Made by a program: the position numbers and the translations under genes
The notes under the pieces: model-generated
The model's database searches: none
Told to the model about the DNA's origin: nothing
Seen by the model: the letters and a program-made list of their open reading frames with translations, nothing else
Source of the DNA: Piscicola geometra
Lineage: Eukaryota > Annelida > Clitellata > Hirudinida > Piscicolidae
NCBI GenBank assembly: GCA_943735955.1
Contig: OX030962.1
Coordinates: 8,800,962-8,864,961 of the forward strand
Direction of reading: 5' to 3'
Length of the DNA stretch: 64,000 nt
Shown: one piece after another, positions 1-26,011 of the stretch
Layout: every line of letters begins with the position of its first letter
Position numbering within the stretch: position 1 is the first letter of the stretch

Positions 1-1224
1 AGAAGTTTTGTTTGCATCTAGTTGAAACCTACTCTGCATTCATGAATAATGAATGCACCTATGTAGTCTTTCTTACAAGACTTTTCTTTTAAAAAAGCAT
101 TAATAATACGCTTAAATGTGATAAAGCTCAAAAGAATATAACTAAAAACAACAATAAACAATGCGATGCAATAATATAATATAATAAAGAAAACCTATTA
201 AAAAAATACTATAAATTACAGTGCAATTACGAGTATTTTCATTGTCCTTGGTTCTCTCTTTATAAGACTTTTTTCGAGACTTCGTTCTTTTTGTATCGAA
301 CATTTTCGAAACTAACTCTTTCTTATCAAAGAACATTGAAGAAAATTTAAATTTACATATTTTAAAAATACTTTTTTATATATTTTTTTATGTCAGAAAA
401 ACACTTTATAACGACCACTCTGCATCACTGTCCTTTAGCCGATTTCTAAAACTTCTTGCAATTATTGCCGAAGCCATCATTAAAGACCATAAAAATCATT
501 TATTTTTATCCACTGATATATTATTTCATTTGCAATTTTTCCATTTTGTTATACAAATTGGAAAGCCAGTAATTTTATTTCAATTTGATAAAAATATTAT
601 CTCCAAAATTCATGGTTAAAAAACAACCAAAGATAAAAATGAATGCGAATTATTAGCCCAAAATAAACAGTCGATTTTATAGTTCTTTTAGTTGGGATTA
701 ATAAATAGGTTTATAGCATGTCTTGTAGCACACTGCAAAGATCTGACAATCTTCTCTGGAAAAGGAATTTATATATTTTCTTCCTCACTTCAGATCGATC
801 AAACTCTTTCTTTCAACCACATTATTTAGTTTTTAGATTACACGTTGAGAATAACCAACTACCTCTATTCGACCACTAAATAACAAGTCTTTAAATAACA
901 AGTATTACTTCACTTCATACAAAGCGTTAAGAAACGTTTGTTGATTTAAAATTCCATTAAATTATTTTTTTCCAGGCCTGCATGTTGACATTAAAAAACA
1001 TTACACGATGTGCATTTTTTAAGCACTCTGATTTTTAAAAAGGCGGTATTTACTCTATCGATATTTTTACTTTTTCTTTATCTATTAAAAAATTTTCACT
1101 TATCTCAACTAGTTACGTAGAAAATGTACTCAAGTATATGTTCTGTTCAACTATTTCGTGCTTTTTTTAAATTAACTAAACAAATATCTAACTATTTTTT
1201 AATAGTTCATCTATCGAAACACCA

Positions 1225-1310
1225 TGCACCAGCCTTTCCTAGTTAATTTTGCTCTTGAATTTGAGGAAAGAGCGCTATAGAAATTTATTTGATTGATTGA
1301 TTGAATTTCA
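1225..1310 (+). repeat. Dispersed-repeat tail (GCGCTATA ... TGATTGATTG)
   Basis: The motif AGCGCTATAGAAATT is followed by repeated GATT units. Related tails occur at about 40880-40935 (GGGCGCTATACAAATC, then TTAGTGATTGATT) and at 33285-33318 (AGCATTAGTGATTGATTG). A GCGCTATA box followed by short 3-4 bp repeats is typical of the 3' ends of CR1/L2-group LINEs and the SINEs that use them (family knowledge). The class here is inferred. Confidence 0.4.
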
Positions 1311-4015
1311 AAGAATTGCTTTGAAATTACTTATTTTTGGCTCTTGCAAGTTGTCATAAAGGTTATAAATAGCCGTTAAAGAAATGGGAAAAACCAATCA
1401 TTAAAAACGATAATTTAAAATTTTAAGTTTATGTTTTTTAGAGTTCTAATTTTTCATTTCTTTAATGAAAAACGGTTTAAAAAATAGTTATCAATGACAA
1501 AAGAAATTAAGAAAACAAGTATTGTATTCATTATGAATGAAAAACGATAAAAATTTGAATTAAATTATAAAAAGAAAAAAGTAATAAAATGAATGAAAGA
1601 GGGTTTAGAGGAGCAATGAGAAAGTATGAAAAGAGAATAAAGTGGTCTAGATGCAAAGCGAAAGATCTCGTTAGATTTGATGTTTCTATTTTTAAGGTTT
1701 TTGCTATAAAAACTCACCTTCAATTATAATTCATTGCTTTTTTGACACCCAAGCTTTTTCATTATTTTAAATAAGTATGACATTTTAGAATGTCGATTAA
1801 CTTTTATCAAGTTTTTTTCTATTTTAATTTCATTTTTCTTAAATTCTTGAATAAGTATTTAGTTTATTATACAAAATCAAATTTTATATATATAAATTAT
1901 TTTTCCTAAACGTTTTGAATTATGTCGAAAGCTTATTATGTAATTAAGTTAAATTTCCACATAAAACATCAACTAAAAAACGAAATTTAAACAACTTCTC
2001 AAGACAATTGAATATGAATTAATTAAAAGATTCTCTGGTTTTTGCTAAAATTCATTGTTTTTGTGATTTTTCATTAAAAACTTATGGTTCTTTAATCCAT
2101 AAAAACAACTTAAGATAACTATTTAATTCATAAACAAATAAATGTCACCATCAATACTACTAAGAACCCAATTTACTCACTCCAATAATTTGGAGTTAAC
2201 TATCTAGCAATACTCAAGCTTCAACTCTATGAAAAAGTTACAATTCTATTCATAATTCAAACTTTCATAGAATTCTTATAAGGTTATTTCAAATGGTGCC
2301 ACTTTCAAATAGCACACTCCAACCGAGGTATCGACAATCAGCGTCTCAACAATCTTTCCACAACTTCAGGCACCCCTTTAAGCTAACGAGCACGCGTCAT
2401 GCTTGTGTGTGTGTGTGCTTGCGTATGTGCAGGGGTTTACGTGTGAGTAGGAAAAAGAATATAAGTTTATTAAAAAAAAATATAAATGTATTAAAAAGAA
2501 TATAAGTTTATTGAAAAAGAATATAAGCTTATTAAAAATAAATATTAAAAAATTTGTTTTTTTATAAAATAATCATGTCCATAAATAATTATTTATCTTT
2601 TTCACCAGTTTTAATATACGATATTTTTCTTGTTAAATAACCTTTCAAGAAAATTGAATTAATTAATTAATTTCATTTAAATATTTTTTAAATGTATATT
2701 TTTTTCTAATTAACAGGTTATAATAGGTTTTTTAGCATTTTAAATAGCATACAATTTTGATATTTAACGGTAAGATATATTTTAATTTTTTTAATTTCAA
2801 ACCATTTACTTTTATAGTATTTAAAAAACTGTTTTGGAACTATTTCAGTGAATATTTGAAACTGTAAATGCTTTAGGCATGAGTTTATAAGAAGTTCATT
2901 AACCAAAAAGCAAAAAAAATTGTTTTCATTGATTTTGTTCCAATTTTGGAAATACTATGAGATAGTTTTTGTTGTAAAACAAAAAAAAATGGCGCAGAAT
3001 GATTGATGGTCTAATCAATGAGTGAATATAGACCTCAGTGGGGATATATGGAAAGGTTGTACGGTGGATGGATGATTCGGAAAAGATATAGATGGAAAAA
3101 TAAATAGTCTTTTAATTGATTGATGATAAATTAAGATGGAAACTTTGAAGGATAGATCAATTAATGGGGGAATTATGTAAACAAACGAATGAACACTAAA
3201 TTGGAAAATTGATGAATGGTGAGTGGAACTAATCAGAAGATCGATAGAAGTATAAAAGAAAAAATAAGAAGTTAAAGGAACGAATAAAAAAATATACAAA
3301 TGAATGAGTGATGTGATTTAAAAATTATTAAAAGAATAGATGAATGAACTAAAAGATTAATGGGTCAAAAGTCAATCACGTTACTAAATAATGATGGATC
3401 AAGGAAGTGATGGATGGATGGCTGGTAAGATGAATGGATAAATGGATGTCTAAATGGATTTAATAAACTACCAGAAATACATCAAATGTATTTAAAAGCT
3501 TCAATAAAAGACAGCAGAGACATGATGAATGGTTGATGGATCAATGGAATTTGGATAGATGGGTTTGGTGAAGTAATGCCTTAAAACAAATAGGATTATG
3601 CGCTAAATTTGATTAAAAGTTTCATAATCTTTTTAATACATTAAAACCCATTTCTTTTTTTACGTTCTTTTTTATTTGCCAACCAGGCAATTTCAAATCA
3701 TTTTCAAAACGCCCACATCAAATTATGACTATTTTGGACCAACTATCGTTTCACAAACATCAGCACCATGCAAGAACTTGAAGGAAAAAGTCTTCTTGCT
3801 TTAAAATTTTCAGTCTTACCTTGAAGCACGCCATAAATAAAGCATTCCGAGTTATAGCTGAAGGCTTTTTGGGTTTTAAAATTTTGTCCCAGTTCCAGGC
3901 TTACTAAATCAAAGTTTTTTAAATGTTTTTTTTATAAATTTTAAGCCTATTATTTTAAAATATTTTTTTTTAATTCGTTTTTTTAAAAAAGTAGTTTTTT
4001 TTTCAGTAAAATTTA

Positions 4016-4158
4016 TACTTTTATATAAAAACCAGCATTTTCTTACTTTTATATAAAAACCAGCATTTTTTTACTTTTATATAAAAACCAGCATTTTCTT
4101 ACTTTTATATAAAAACCAGTATTTTCTTACTTTTATATAAAAACCAGCATTTTCTTAC
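4016..4158 (+). repeat. 28-bp tandem repeat, five copies
   Basis: The unit ATATAAAAACCAGCATTTTC plus a TTACTTTT spacer (28 bp) repeats five times with only one or two changes per copy. It is short, AT-rich and non-coding, with no feature around it. Confidence 0.85.
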
Positions 4159-5289
4159 TTCTTATTTTATAGGCTGTTTTTTCATTACTTAGTTTATTTC
4201 ATCAGTTAAATTTTAAATCTTAATGTAAACTCCATCAAGTTGCCACCTAAATCTCACTAATGGACGAAACAATATTCAAAACACTGAGTACCTGAATCCT
4301 TTTGGACATAGTGATCTTTTCGTAATGGCGTTTAAGTTTTTTATGCCAAATATAGAAAAACAAATGGGATAAAACTTAACTGTGAAAAATTATGAAAAAA
4401 TAAAATAAGAATTGAATATAGATTTGGGTGTATTAATGAAAAATATAAAAATGGTAGGCGTATTAATGAACAAAATAAATAATGTTATGAAAAAACATAC
4501 CAAAAAGATAAGCTGTGGGAGAAAACATATCACTCCCCTAAGTGAAGATAAAAGAAAAATATCAAAGAAAAAACAAAGACAATGAGAAATATATATATTT
4601 TATTTAAAAAAATATTTATAAGATAAAAAGTTTTCATAAGATAGATAAAACAATGCAAAAAAAGTGCTTAACTTCGTAAAAATCAAGGACGGGATATAGC
4701 TGAAAATGCTCAATGTAATCCAAAAAAATTCTGGGCGTACGTGAATTCTAAAAGAAAAACTTAAAATTGGTTATCCAAATTGTTTTATATTGAAATTGGA
4801 AAATTAAGAAATATTGAGAAAATTTATTTTGAAAAAGCAATAAGTCTTTAGAAAAATTTTAAGGATATGTTTAGATAGAACACTAATTATATTTGTAGTA
4901 AGAAGGAAATATAAAGTTCAATGAAACTTCAGGAGAGGAAAAAAATGGATCATCTGGAAACAAAATATGTAGCTGAATTTAAAAGTTTTTAAATAATAGC
5001 ACTAAAAGTGCCATTGGTACTAAATCGCAATGGGAGATGGTGACAAATGGCTTTTCCCAAGATTCTGTCTTGATTGGTTTATTATCTTTTTATAAATGAA
5101 TATATAATAATAATAATAATAAAATTTCCCTAAACTAAGCTAATAAGGACTTTAAAATGTTGTCAAAACACAAACCCTAGCGACCGCTTTATTTTAATGA
5201 AGCTATATTTTTCGCTTCCATAACTTGAAAATGGTTGACAGTTGTAAATCTCAAATCATTGTTTTAAATTGTTTAATTGAACCATTTGT

Positions 5290-5483
5290 TATAATAATTA
5301 TAATAATAATGACGAACCTGATATTGTGGCGTATAACCCGAATGACTTGTGGGCCGATTCTAGGCTGCAAATTATCCTTGTGACTATGGGATACTAGAGC
5401 ATCGGTTGCTCTTGAACCTAGGAACATTAACGATTGGTCAAACTGAAAGACTTTACACACTAAGCTACCCATTTGGCCAAATT
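5290..5483 (-). mobile_element. tRNA-derived SINE, copy 1 (minus strand)
   Basis: Read on the minus strand, a pol III box A (TAGCTTAGTGTG, 5467-5456) and box B (GGTTCAAGAGC, 5418-5408) lie 49 bp apart. They are followed by a unique body, then CGGGTTATACGCCAC, and an ATT-type tail. The copy at 35838-36030 on the plus strand has the same boxes with the same 49-bp spacing, the same AGCAACC/TGCAACC core after box B, and the same CGGGTTATACGCCAC plus TCGTCATTATTATT end. Two dispersed copies in opposite orientation with internal promoter and tail define a SINE. It sits just beyond the 3' end of the EGF-like gene. Confidence 0.85.
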
Positions 5484-6100
5484 GAAACATTTGATACAAC
5501 AATTAAACTTTAAAATTCTCATTATTTAAAAAAATTGTGAAAATACCTTACTATATTAAGTAAATTCAAAGTTGATTGTTTGGTTTTTACTTACTTTCAA
5601 GAAAAAAATTTAGAGGTTTTCTACGTGTAAATGTGTTGAAAATTTCTTTTTTACAAATAATGTAATTAGAAGAGAAGAAAAGTTGAATATTCGTCGACAT
5701 CTTTTAAATAATATTTGAAAAAAAATGCATTTTAAAACTGGTTTGATTTTTTTTATTGAATAATGGTTTTAAATGTTGCGAGTAAATAATTAAATATAAT
5801 ATTACAAATCATTATGCAAGTATAAAAATCTAAAATGCAACAAACATACAAATACTGTTCCATGTTTGAATTTTCATTTGTCAAGACATTATTTCTATTC
5901 ATTTTCATTAACATATTTTTTAAAGATTATTCTAAGTTATTTCTATTAATTTACATTTTTATTTATTCTCAAGTTTTTTCTGTAAAAATATAATTCTACC
6001 ATTTAATAATAATGAATAATTTAATTTCCTATATATTTTAATTTTCGATTTTCATGTAATCATTATCATCAACATCAGGGTGGTGGTGATTATAGTGACA

Positions 6101-18326
<12,226 letters not shown>

Positions 18327-18489
18327 CTGGAAGAAAATGATTAATTATGATTTATATTATTTCTAGTCATGTTTTTTTTACTCATTGGTTTATTTCAATC
18401 GATTTTTTTCTTTTTTTTTTCTTTTCTAATTTTTATATTTTCATGGTTTGAACTTGTCAACTATCCGTCACTCTCTGATTGTTCAATAG

Positions 18490-18630
18490 TACAACTACTA
18501 CTATACTACTACTTTACCACTACTACTGTACCACTGCTACTGTACCACTACTACTGTACCACTACTACTGTACCACTGCTACTGTGCCGCTACTACTGTA
18601 CCACTACTACTGTACTACTACTACTTGTAT
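18490..18630. repeat. ACT-rich trinucleotide/15-bp tandem repeat
   Basis: The unit ACTACTACTGTACCA repeats with CTG or CCG variants. It lies about 160 bp upstream of the start of the EGF-like gene. Non-coding. Confidence 0.85.
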
Positions 18631-18639
18631 TAAAAAAAT

Positions 18640-21600
18640 TTCACTTCATGAAATATTTTTTCTAATAAATTTGTTTTAGTTGGCGTTTTGATAATCTTTT
18701 TATAATAAATATTGGCCTTCTATGGTGTGTAAGAATTGGACTCAAAATATATTGAGCTAAGAGAATTGAACCATCGTTAAATCCGTTTAAATACGCACAT
18801 TTAGTCCGTTTTTATATTCCATACAAGTGTCATATGTAAGAAAAAACCCCGTCACGGTCCTTAAAATATCGGTTGAGACATAGTCTGTTAAAATTCTAAA
18901 GTTGCCATTAAAATTCCTGTTAGAGTCTTAATGGAGACTAAACCTCTCTGTGCTGGCGCTTCCTAGAGTGCTTTTGCCATTTGTGCTGGTTTGTATATGC
19001 AAACACAAACACACACACAAGACACACACACACAAAAACACACATACACACACGGTTGAGATTGAATGTGAGTGGTGGTCAATTAATCATTAAAGTTATT
19101 TTATTTTTTGATAAATTTATATATACTTTGTATTTATATATTTTGTGTATAATATATGATTCGATTGTTCGAGTTTTGGCTTTTAATAATACAGGTCGTT
19201 GTATTGCATTGTAATTCTTTAATTAACAACAGAATATTCAATTGATAGATTTATAAACGCATATGAGGTATTATTTAGCGCATTGTTCTGGTGTTTGCAG
19301 GCCCTTAGAAGCATTATATAGGTGTTTTAAAAGAAACATTTTAACCGTATTTTAAATTATTCCAGTGAGACATCATAATACACGAATTGTCAACATACGA
19401 AAGTCTTTCAAACAATAATTAAAATTGTATTGACAAGATGTATCGATCGGAGAATGTAAATAGAAAAAACTGTTTTTTCAAATATAGGTTTAACTGTCTT
19501 AGGTTTATGAATTTGGAAATAAAGAAATAATAAAATTGTAATTCTTTTCGCCTTCTCTCTCCATTCAACATTAATGAGTTTAAATTAACTATTTTAATCG
19601 ATTTAAAGGTAGTTTACAGACGTTAAAAAAACTTTTCAAAACTTAGTTTTTTAAAAATATGTATATATCTTTTGTATTACTAAAAGTGCTTATTTTATCT
19701 CATGAAATTTAAATATGTACTCTGTTTTTTCAATCTTTCACTGACGAAATACGAGTTTTCATAGATATCTAATTGACATATTAAATTAAGAAATAAAATT
19801 AGTTGATTCGAGCCAGAGTTGTAAAAAATACTATTACTAATATTGCTTTTCCTACTTCTACTAGTGTTATTAACATTACAATTTTTATCGACAGTAGTGC
19901 TACTTATAACTCTGAGAATAAAACTAAATTAAAGTCAATAGAACTTCACAAAATTCTGAAAAAACTGAAACCCAATACGCTAAAAACATTAACCCAAAAA
20001 AATTATATACAAAAAAAAGAACTTTTTTTATTAATCAACAATCTGTATTGTTTCGATAATACAAATATCTATTGATTTCAACCTTTAATCAATATTGTAT
20101 TGTCCTATTTAATATATAGTGATTTATTAGAAACTATTGTATCGTAGTTTGTTGTATTGAATTGTAAAATAATTAATTATAATTTAGCATATTGTTTTTC
20201 TATTTATTTTTTTCATTTTCATTCACTTTATTGTATGTAATCAATTTTACTTAAATATTATTCTAGCATTGTCCAAAACAAAACCTAACCAAACCATCCA
20301 AAAAAGCAGACGTCGTTCATAATAATAGAATTGGTAGTATAGTACTTTTTGATGATACCTAAGGAAAGTGAAAATATATTTATGCTATATTCACATCATA
20401 GCTAATCCCTCTTAAAGATATTTATCAGTCAATGCAAGCTTTTGTTATGAAGGAGTGTCAGGTCTAAAAATGCATCATTATTTCTATTCAAAACCTTACG
20501 TTTTATTTATTTATTTTAAATGCAATATTGGTACGACTTGAATTGGAGAAACGGAACGTTCTATTGTGAAGGAACTAAGAAGATACTTGAAGAATAAAAT
20601 GGGCAACCTCCAATAAAAGTATTTGAAAAAAACAAAAAAGGTAGTACCGTTATTAATATTTTATAAATCCATTTGAACCCAGCTATTTTTTATTTTTAAT
20701 ATTTTTAAATACACTCAAAAAACACTTTTATTAGAACATCCAAAAATGATTTTAAGCGCCATTATTACATATCTCGTATTTATTTTTCTTTAGATTTACT
20801 CTTGGTTTTTTTTAATTCGATTTTATTTATGTGGAAATTATTTTTGCACTAAAATCTTTCTAATAGGAAGTTTATGGTTTCAAGAGGTGTGTTATATTAG
20901 CAAAGCGTTGTGGGTTTAATTAAGTGTTTTGACCAATCGGTTAACACTGAATATTCAATTTAGTTGGTTTCAAAGAGTTAATAGAGCAGGAGCAGCGGTC
21001 TGCTGCAAATCTTGGGGAGGAGGCCAACCCAGCATGAGCGATCACTTGGGATTCAGACCTTCCCTCTCTCCAATTAAAATAAAATTTAGAATTTTTGTTT
21101 TTAGACGAATATTTAAGTAAACAAAGAATAGTTTGGTTTTAGAGAGCTATCACTTTAACTACACATACTCAGAATTTATTTTTACATAAAAATTCTGTTA
21201 AATGTAATGAATGATGATTATGCTTGTATCAAAACAAATGTTTTTTACAACTTATTAAAAAAAGTAAGAGGGTCTGGACCCCAGAATCGCTGCCCATGTA
21301 ATAGAGAGATGAAAGTAGAAAAATAAAAAATTCTAAACACTACTAGTAGCATTAGTATTTCTATAAGTAGTATCGAAACTGAAATTTAATCAAAGTAGTT
21401 CTAGTAGTAATAGAAGTAGTATTAGTTGTGGTAGCAGAACGTTTTTATCTTCATTGATTTTTGGCTCATAAATATTTTTTGTTTTTATGCAAAAATGACC
21501 AATTAAATGTTTTTATTGATTATTTTCAATGAAGAAAGTATTTAAAAAAGTTTAAACCATTATTTATATTTTTTAGATTTTAAGATTTGTTATTTTATTA

Positions 21601-23590
21601 TTTTATCATTTTATTATTTCAAGAACTACTCGACTTATCTAGTTTGTTATTATTTAAGATAAAACTATTTTTTATCTTTTTGTACTCTCAATTTCTTTCA
21701 CGAATCAACTCGTTTCTGAGAATTTTTATCTTCCCATAATTCTGGTTATGCTCTATTCATTTTTTTTAGTTCTCAAAACAGCTTTTTTTATAATTTTTTT
21801 ATACTTCATGAGGCTTTGTCATCTTAAAATTTATATTTATTTGTTTTTTTGTTTGTTTTTTTTAAATAAAATAACTACTTTAAGAATGAAATTTATTTTT
21901 TTATTTTGCTTTATAAATTAGTATAAATACTATTTTCAATTATCTAGCCTAAATTAAACAACTAATTTAAAGAAATAAAACTTTTATTTACACAAGTACT
22001 CTAGCATAGTTTATAAGAAAGATCTCATCTGCAAATAAAAAACCAATAAATATTAATAAATAAAAACATTCTGTTATCAATCAATAATATAATTGCCATC
22101 ATATTTATTTTATTTTATTCGGCTAATTTTTTTACAAATCTGAGTCTTTTCATTATTTGTAAAACTATTTTATCTTTTTTTACCTACACTTAAAACCTAT
22201 TTCTGATTTTTTTGAAAAAACGATTTAGACTCTGAAAGTTTTTAAACTATTGTTTTTTTTAATAAAAAATCAGATACAGTGATATAAATAATACAAGTTT
22301 TAACAAATCCTATTGAAGATGATTTAATCGCTTTAAACATTGTTCAAAGAAAATACTATTGCTTGAAAAACGTTTTTTACACTTGTAAAAAAAATTTTAA
22401 TTTTACCAAGATTCTAAATTAACGTTACTGAGAAAAAGTTATGTTACGCAGAAACTTTAGTAGAAAATTATTAACATGAAAAGCATTCAAGCAAGCATCA
22501 ACATACATGCAGGTGTTGGTATCTAACTTGGAGTATCTATTTTTTATATTCTTTAATCTGACTCATTATCATTTTATATACTGTTTGGTTATTCAGGATT
22601 TGAATTATTATTATTTTTATTATCGTTTGAAAATTTTGGATTTATTATTTTATAAAACGTGAAGGTATTTTATTCATGAAATTTCATTTTCTCAAATCCT
22701 GTTGCTGTATTGATTAATGATAACTGTCTTCTCAAAACTCCTTTAGGGTCACTACAGTCGTCAAGAGCTATTGAAAAATTCAAAAGCTTTTACATTTTTA
22801 CTACCATTCTCAACACTGTGTTTCTTTGCTAGCTATACATCCAACCAGATAGATAGATGGATAGACAAAAAGGAAATTAATATTCATAGCTAGTTAGACA
22901 AACAAAAAATATAAGATAGTATATGAATTAGTGGATCGAAATAAATATAGGAACGAATTGACGATTGAAAGAATGAATAAATGAATTTTTACATGAAAAG
23001 ATGGGTGAAAATTAAAACCAGAGCTTTTTAAATCTCTCAACACTCCTCGACCTACTAAGAGCATGCTCTAGATTATGTACTTCAGCAATGTTACGATGAA
23101 AATGCTATCGTACATTTTACTGGGATCTTTATATTTAATGGTAATCTTCATGGTTTAACTGTAATATTAAAACTTTTGTTAAATAAAAACTTTATTTTTA
23201 TATAAATATATTTATACATTTTTACTCGCATCTTTATGTTACTTTTATAATTTCAAAAACTGCTCATTTTAATTCTTACTGTTACCAATTAGTTACTGTT
23301 ATACATTTTCAATCTATAAAATTCGTAATAATATTATATTTGATTGATTGATTGAATTATTATACTGAATTTAAATTTATTTATTTAAAGTGTAATAATC
23401 TTTACCTCAATTCTCTATGTCAAGCAGTTAAAAACTTCTTTTCAATTTATTAAACGTTTTATAGTTTTAAAGTTTATTTGTTTTTAATTAAGTAATTTAA
23501 TTTTATTTAGATTGCGATTAAATTAAACATTATTTTACATTCAGGATATTTCAACAAATCTTATTGAATAAATATATTCTTCTTTTTCTT
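18640..23590. other. AT-rich intergenic DNA
   Basis: I find no supported gene here. A short CA-rich patch lies near 19000-19060. A GC-richer fragment at about 20980-21070 contains an open stretch (Trp-Gly-Gly-Gly region) but has no splice context or family match. A LINE 3'-end fragment lies at 21265-21310. Confidence 0.6.
21265..21310 (-). mobile_element. LINE 3'-end fragment
   Basis: GGGTCTGGACCCCAGAATCG followed by CTGCCCATG matches the terminal segment of the LINE relic at 41105-42425 (GGGTCCGGACCCCAGGATCC ... TTGCCGCCCATG) in the same orientation, with a small deletion. Nothing recognisable of the reverse transcriptase remains beside it, consistent with a heavily 5'-truncated copy. Confidence 0.6.
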
Positions 23591-23598
23591 AATTACAG

Positions 23599-23641
23599 AC
23601 TATCCCTCCCGGAGATCTCCATTGAAAAACATCTCCACCAG
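23599..23641 (+). other. Candidate isolated 43-nt exon
   Basis: A pyrimidine tract and acceptor (TTTTTCTTAATTACAG) directly precede a GC-richer 43-nt segment that ends in a consensus donor (CACCAG^GTGAGT). Two of three frames are open. I could not connect it in phase to a neighbouring exon. The open patch at 26575-26680 (frame with SNYPSDVLNLPYDEIP) lies downstream but does not match its phase directly. It may be an exon of an unannotated gene, a long non-coding RNA exon, or chance. Confidence 0.3.
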
Positions 23642-23649
23642 GTGAGTCT

Positions 23650-26010
23650 ATCGATTAATCTCAGTATTCAAATTAATTTTAACTTTTTTTCAACAATAAT
23701 TTAACCATTTGAATATTAATATTTATATTCACAATAACTAACATATGTATCCATTATTTTATTAGTTTTTTTCGTTTCAAACATATTATTTTATTTTTAA
23801 AAATAATTTAAACACAGATCATTAAAATTTCAAAGCTTCTGCAACTTCTACCACATCCATCTTGTCATGACAACCTCACAGCCATTTCAAATCCATTATA
23901 ACGGAGGCGATTATCTTTATGAGATGATGATGAAGTTGATGAGAAGGATGACGAAGATAATAATTTCACTCCTTTAGTAATTATATTACTAATATTGTTA
24001 ACGTTAGTTCGTCTCCTTTTTTGTATCTATTTTTTCAAAGCTATAAAACTACTACAACTTTAAGAACAACTTCAGAATACAATGAATAACCGCCAAAAGA
24101 GCAGATGGCTCAAGATCTACAGAATTACTCACACTACCTTCTATTTATACCACCCTATATATGTGAACATACATATACGTATACAAACAAACGTGTTAGT
24201 ACAAACAAAGCTATGAAACACACACACAAACATACACACACACACACACAGACGTATATAAAGCAATCTTGAATGTATATATCTTTGTTTATACTCAATA
24301 AAATGTGCGGTTAACAGGTTTTAGTGGTTGTTATTGGGTTCTCATTTGCATAGGTTATATATTGGCGTGTTTTTCTGCATATAACTTTTGTTTTCGAATT
24401 TTTAAATACATTTTTTCGGGCTGTTTTATTTTGGTTTGAAAAATCTTTAGTTTATGAAAATAATGAGTTTTTCTTCAAACAGATTTTTTGTATTTTCTAA
24501 AGGCTTGTACTAGTAATAGCATGTTTTATGCTTTTTTTAATGTTTTCATTTTTTTATATGTGTCTGCTTGTATTTTATGTTCAAGTTTTTAGTTTTATAT
24601 TTTTCTGTATTTAGTTTTTTCTCTTATTTGTATGTCTACGGGCTGAGAAATCATTTCGTTCGTGCCTTGTCTCCATTAGAGGTTGATTGGTGTGTTGGTT
24701 TCATCTCATTAAACCCGTATGTTTATGAGATATTGTTTTTATGTTTATGTGTTTGAGTTTGATTCATATTCTTTTACAGAAAATATACTTTTTCAATTAT
24801 ATTATATAAATAACCGATGATACCACCATCACCGGCATTGCTTTACCATCACCAATATTATTAAGAACATCAACACCATAATCATCAATGATAATTAAAA
24901 ACAGAAATTCTCATCTCAAAAGACAACTCAAACAATCAGAAAAAAATGCAACAAAAACACGATAAAGTAGAGTTTAAATATTTGAGCATGTGTGTTTTAC
25001 AAAGTTTATCCTACTTTTTTCATTTAAAAAGTTATTATTTTGTAAGTTTTATTATATACTAAAACACCGCTGAACATTTAAGAATTTATAAATTTTTAAG
25101 CCGCGTGCTTTCACTTGCCGTATTCATCTTATTCCTGCAAAGCCGTCCATTAGAAAGCTTTTGGAAGCTTAGAATAAAAGGTTTGCAAGTGGATTCCAAA
25201 TATGCTCTTGTCAGTCTCTTGTTAAAGGATTATGTATCGTTTTCTATTTTTTGGTTTTAAATAAATTTCTTTCTATATTGTTCATAAATATTTTTCAACA
25301 ACTTTCAAGACTATCCATTATTTTTATAAGATTATAATCTAAAATAATTATTTAATAAGTTTAATACAAAATATTAAAATGCTTTTGTAGTGGAAAAATA
25401 AAGAGATTTTATTGAGGGACAGTGATACAAGTCTGAGATAGGAAAGATGTAAGTGGATGATGGTGGTGTTTTGATAGGAAAGAGGTGAAATGCTTTTAAA
25501 TGCTTATAATACTGCATTACTCTGCCATGAAAGCTTTTGTGATCCATCATAACTCCAATTAAATCTTGCTTTTTCAATTTATTATCAAATTGCCAACTTT
25601 TTCATTTAAATAAATGTATTTATAGTTTTATTTATGTTTTATTTATTTATTAATTATTTTTTTCTTGTTTTTAACTAATGAAACTTTTTCATTAAATTGC
25701 AAATTTTGTTTTTTCTCATGACAACGCAGTTAAGCATTAGCTTTAATATTCAACTTTTTTGAAAAGCCACTTTATGCAGGGGTATAAGTATATGGGAATA
25801 CTTGGAAAGGCTGTTCCCAATGCTATGAGAAAAAGAGACGCTTGGGGACTCAAAGAAACGCGTAGAAACTCTATTTCTAGGCTCACACTGTTTTGTAATA
25901 GTTTCATGATTTTCATTTTTCATTAAAAAATTACATCCAAAATGTAGATACTATATCATTGACATATATTTTTTTAAATATAAATTTTATTTTATTTTAT
26001 TTATTATCTT
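23650..26010. other. AT-rich intergenic DNA with short CA repeat
   Basis: Apart from a (CA)n patch near 24215-24255 and short ATC-type repeats near 24820-24890, I see no supported feature. Open frames at 24568-24756 and 25374-25577 are short and compositionally biased. Confidence 0.55.
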
Positions 26011-26011
26011 T

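Larger units (their letters stand above)
1..6100. other. AT-rich intergenic DNA with scattered repeats
   Basis: I see no convincing exon here. The stretch is very AT-rich, with stop codons in all frames. It holds an A-rich tandem array near 2460-2545, a degenerate ATGGATGAATG-like run from about 3000 to 3570, a 28-bp tandem repeat, a SINE on the minus strand and a short dispersed-repeat tail near 1230-1310. The short open frames, such as those at 142-336 and 3015-3299, are low-complexity chance frames. The last exon of the EGF-like gene ends at its right edge. Confidence 0.7.
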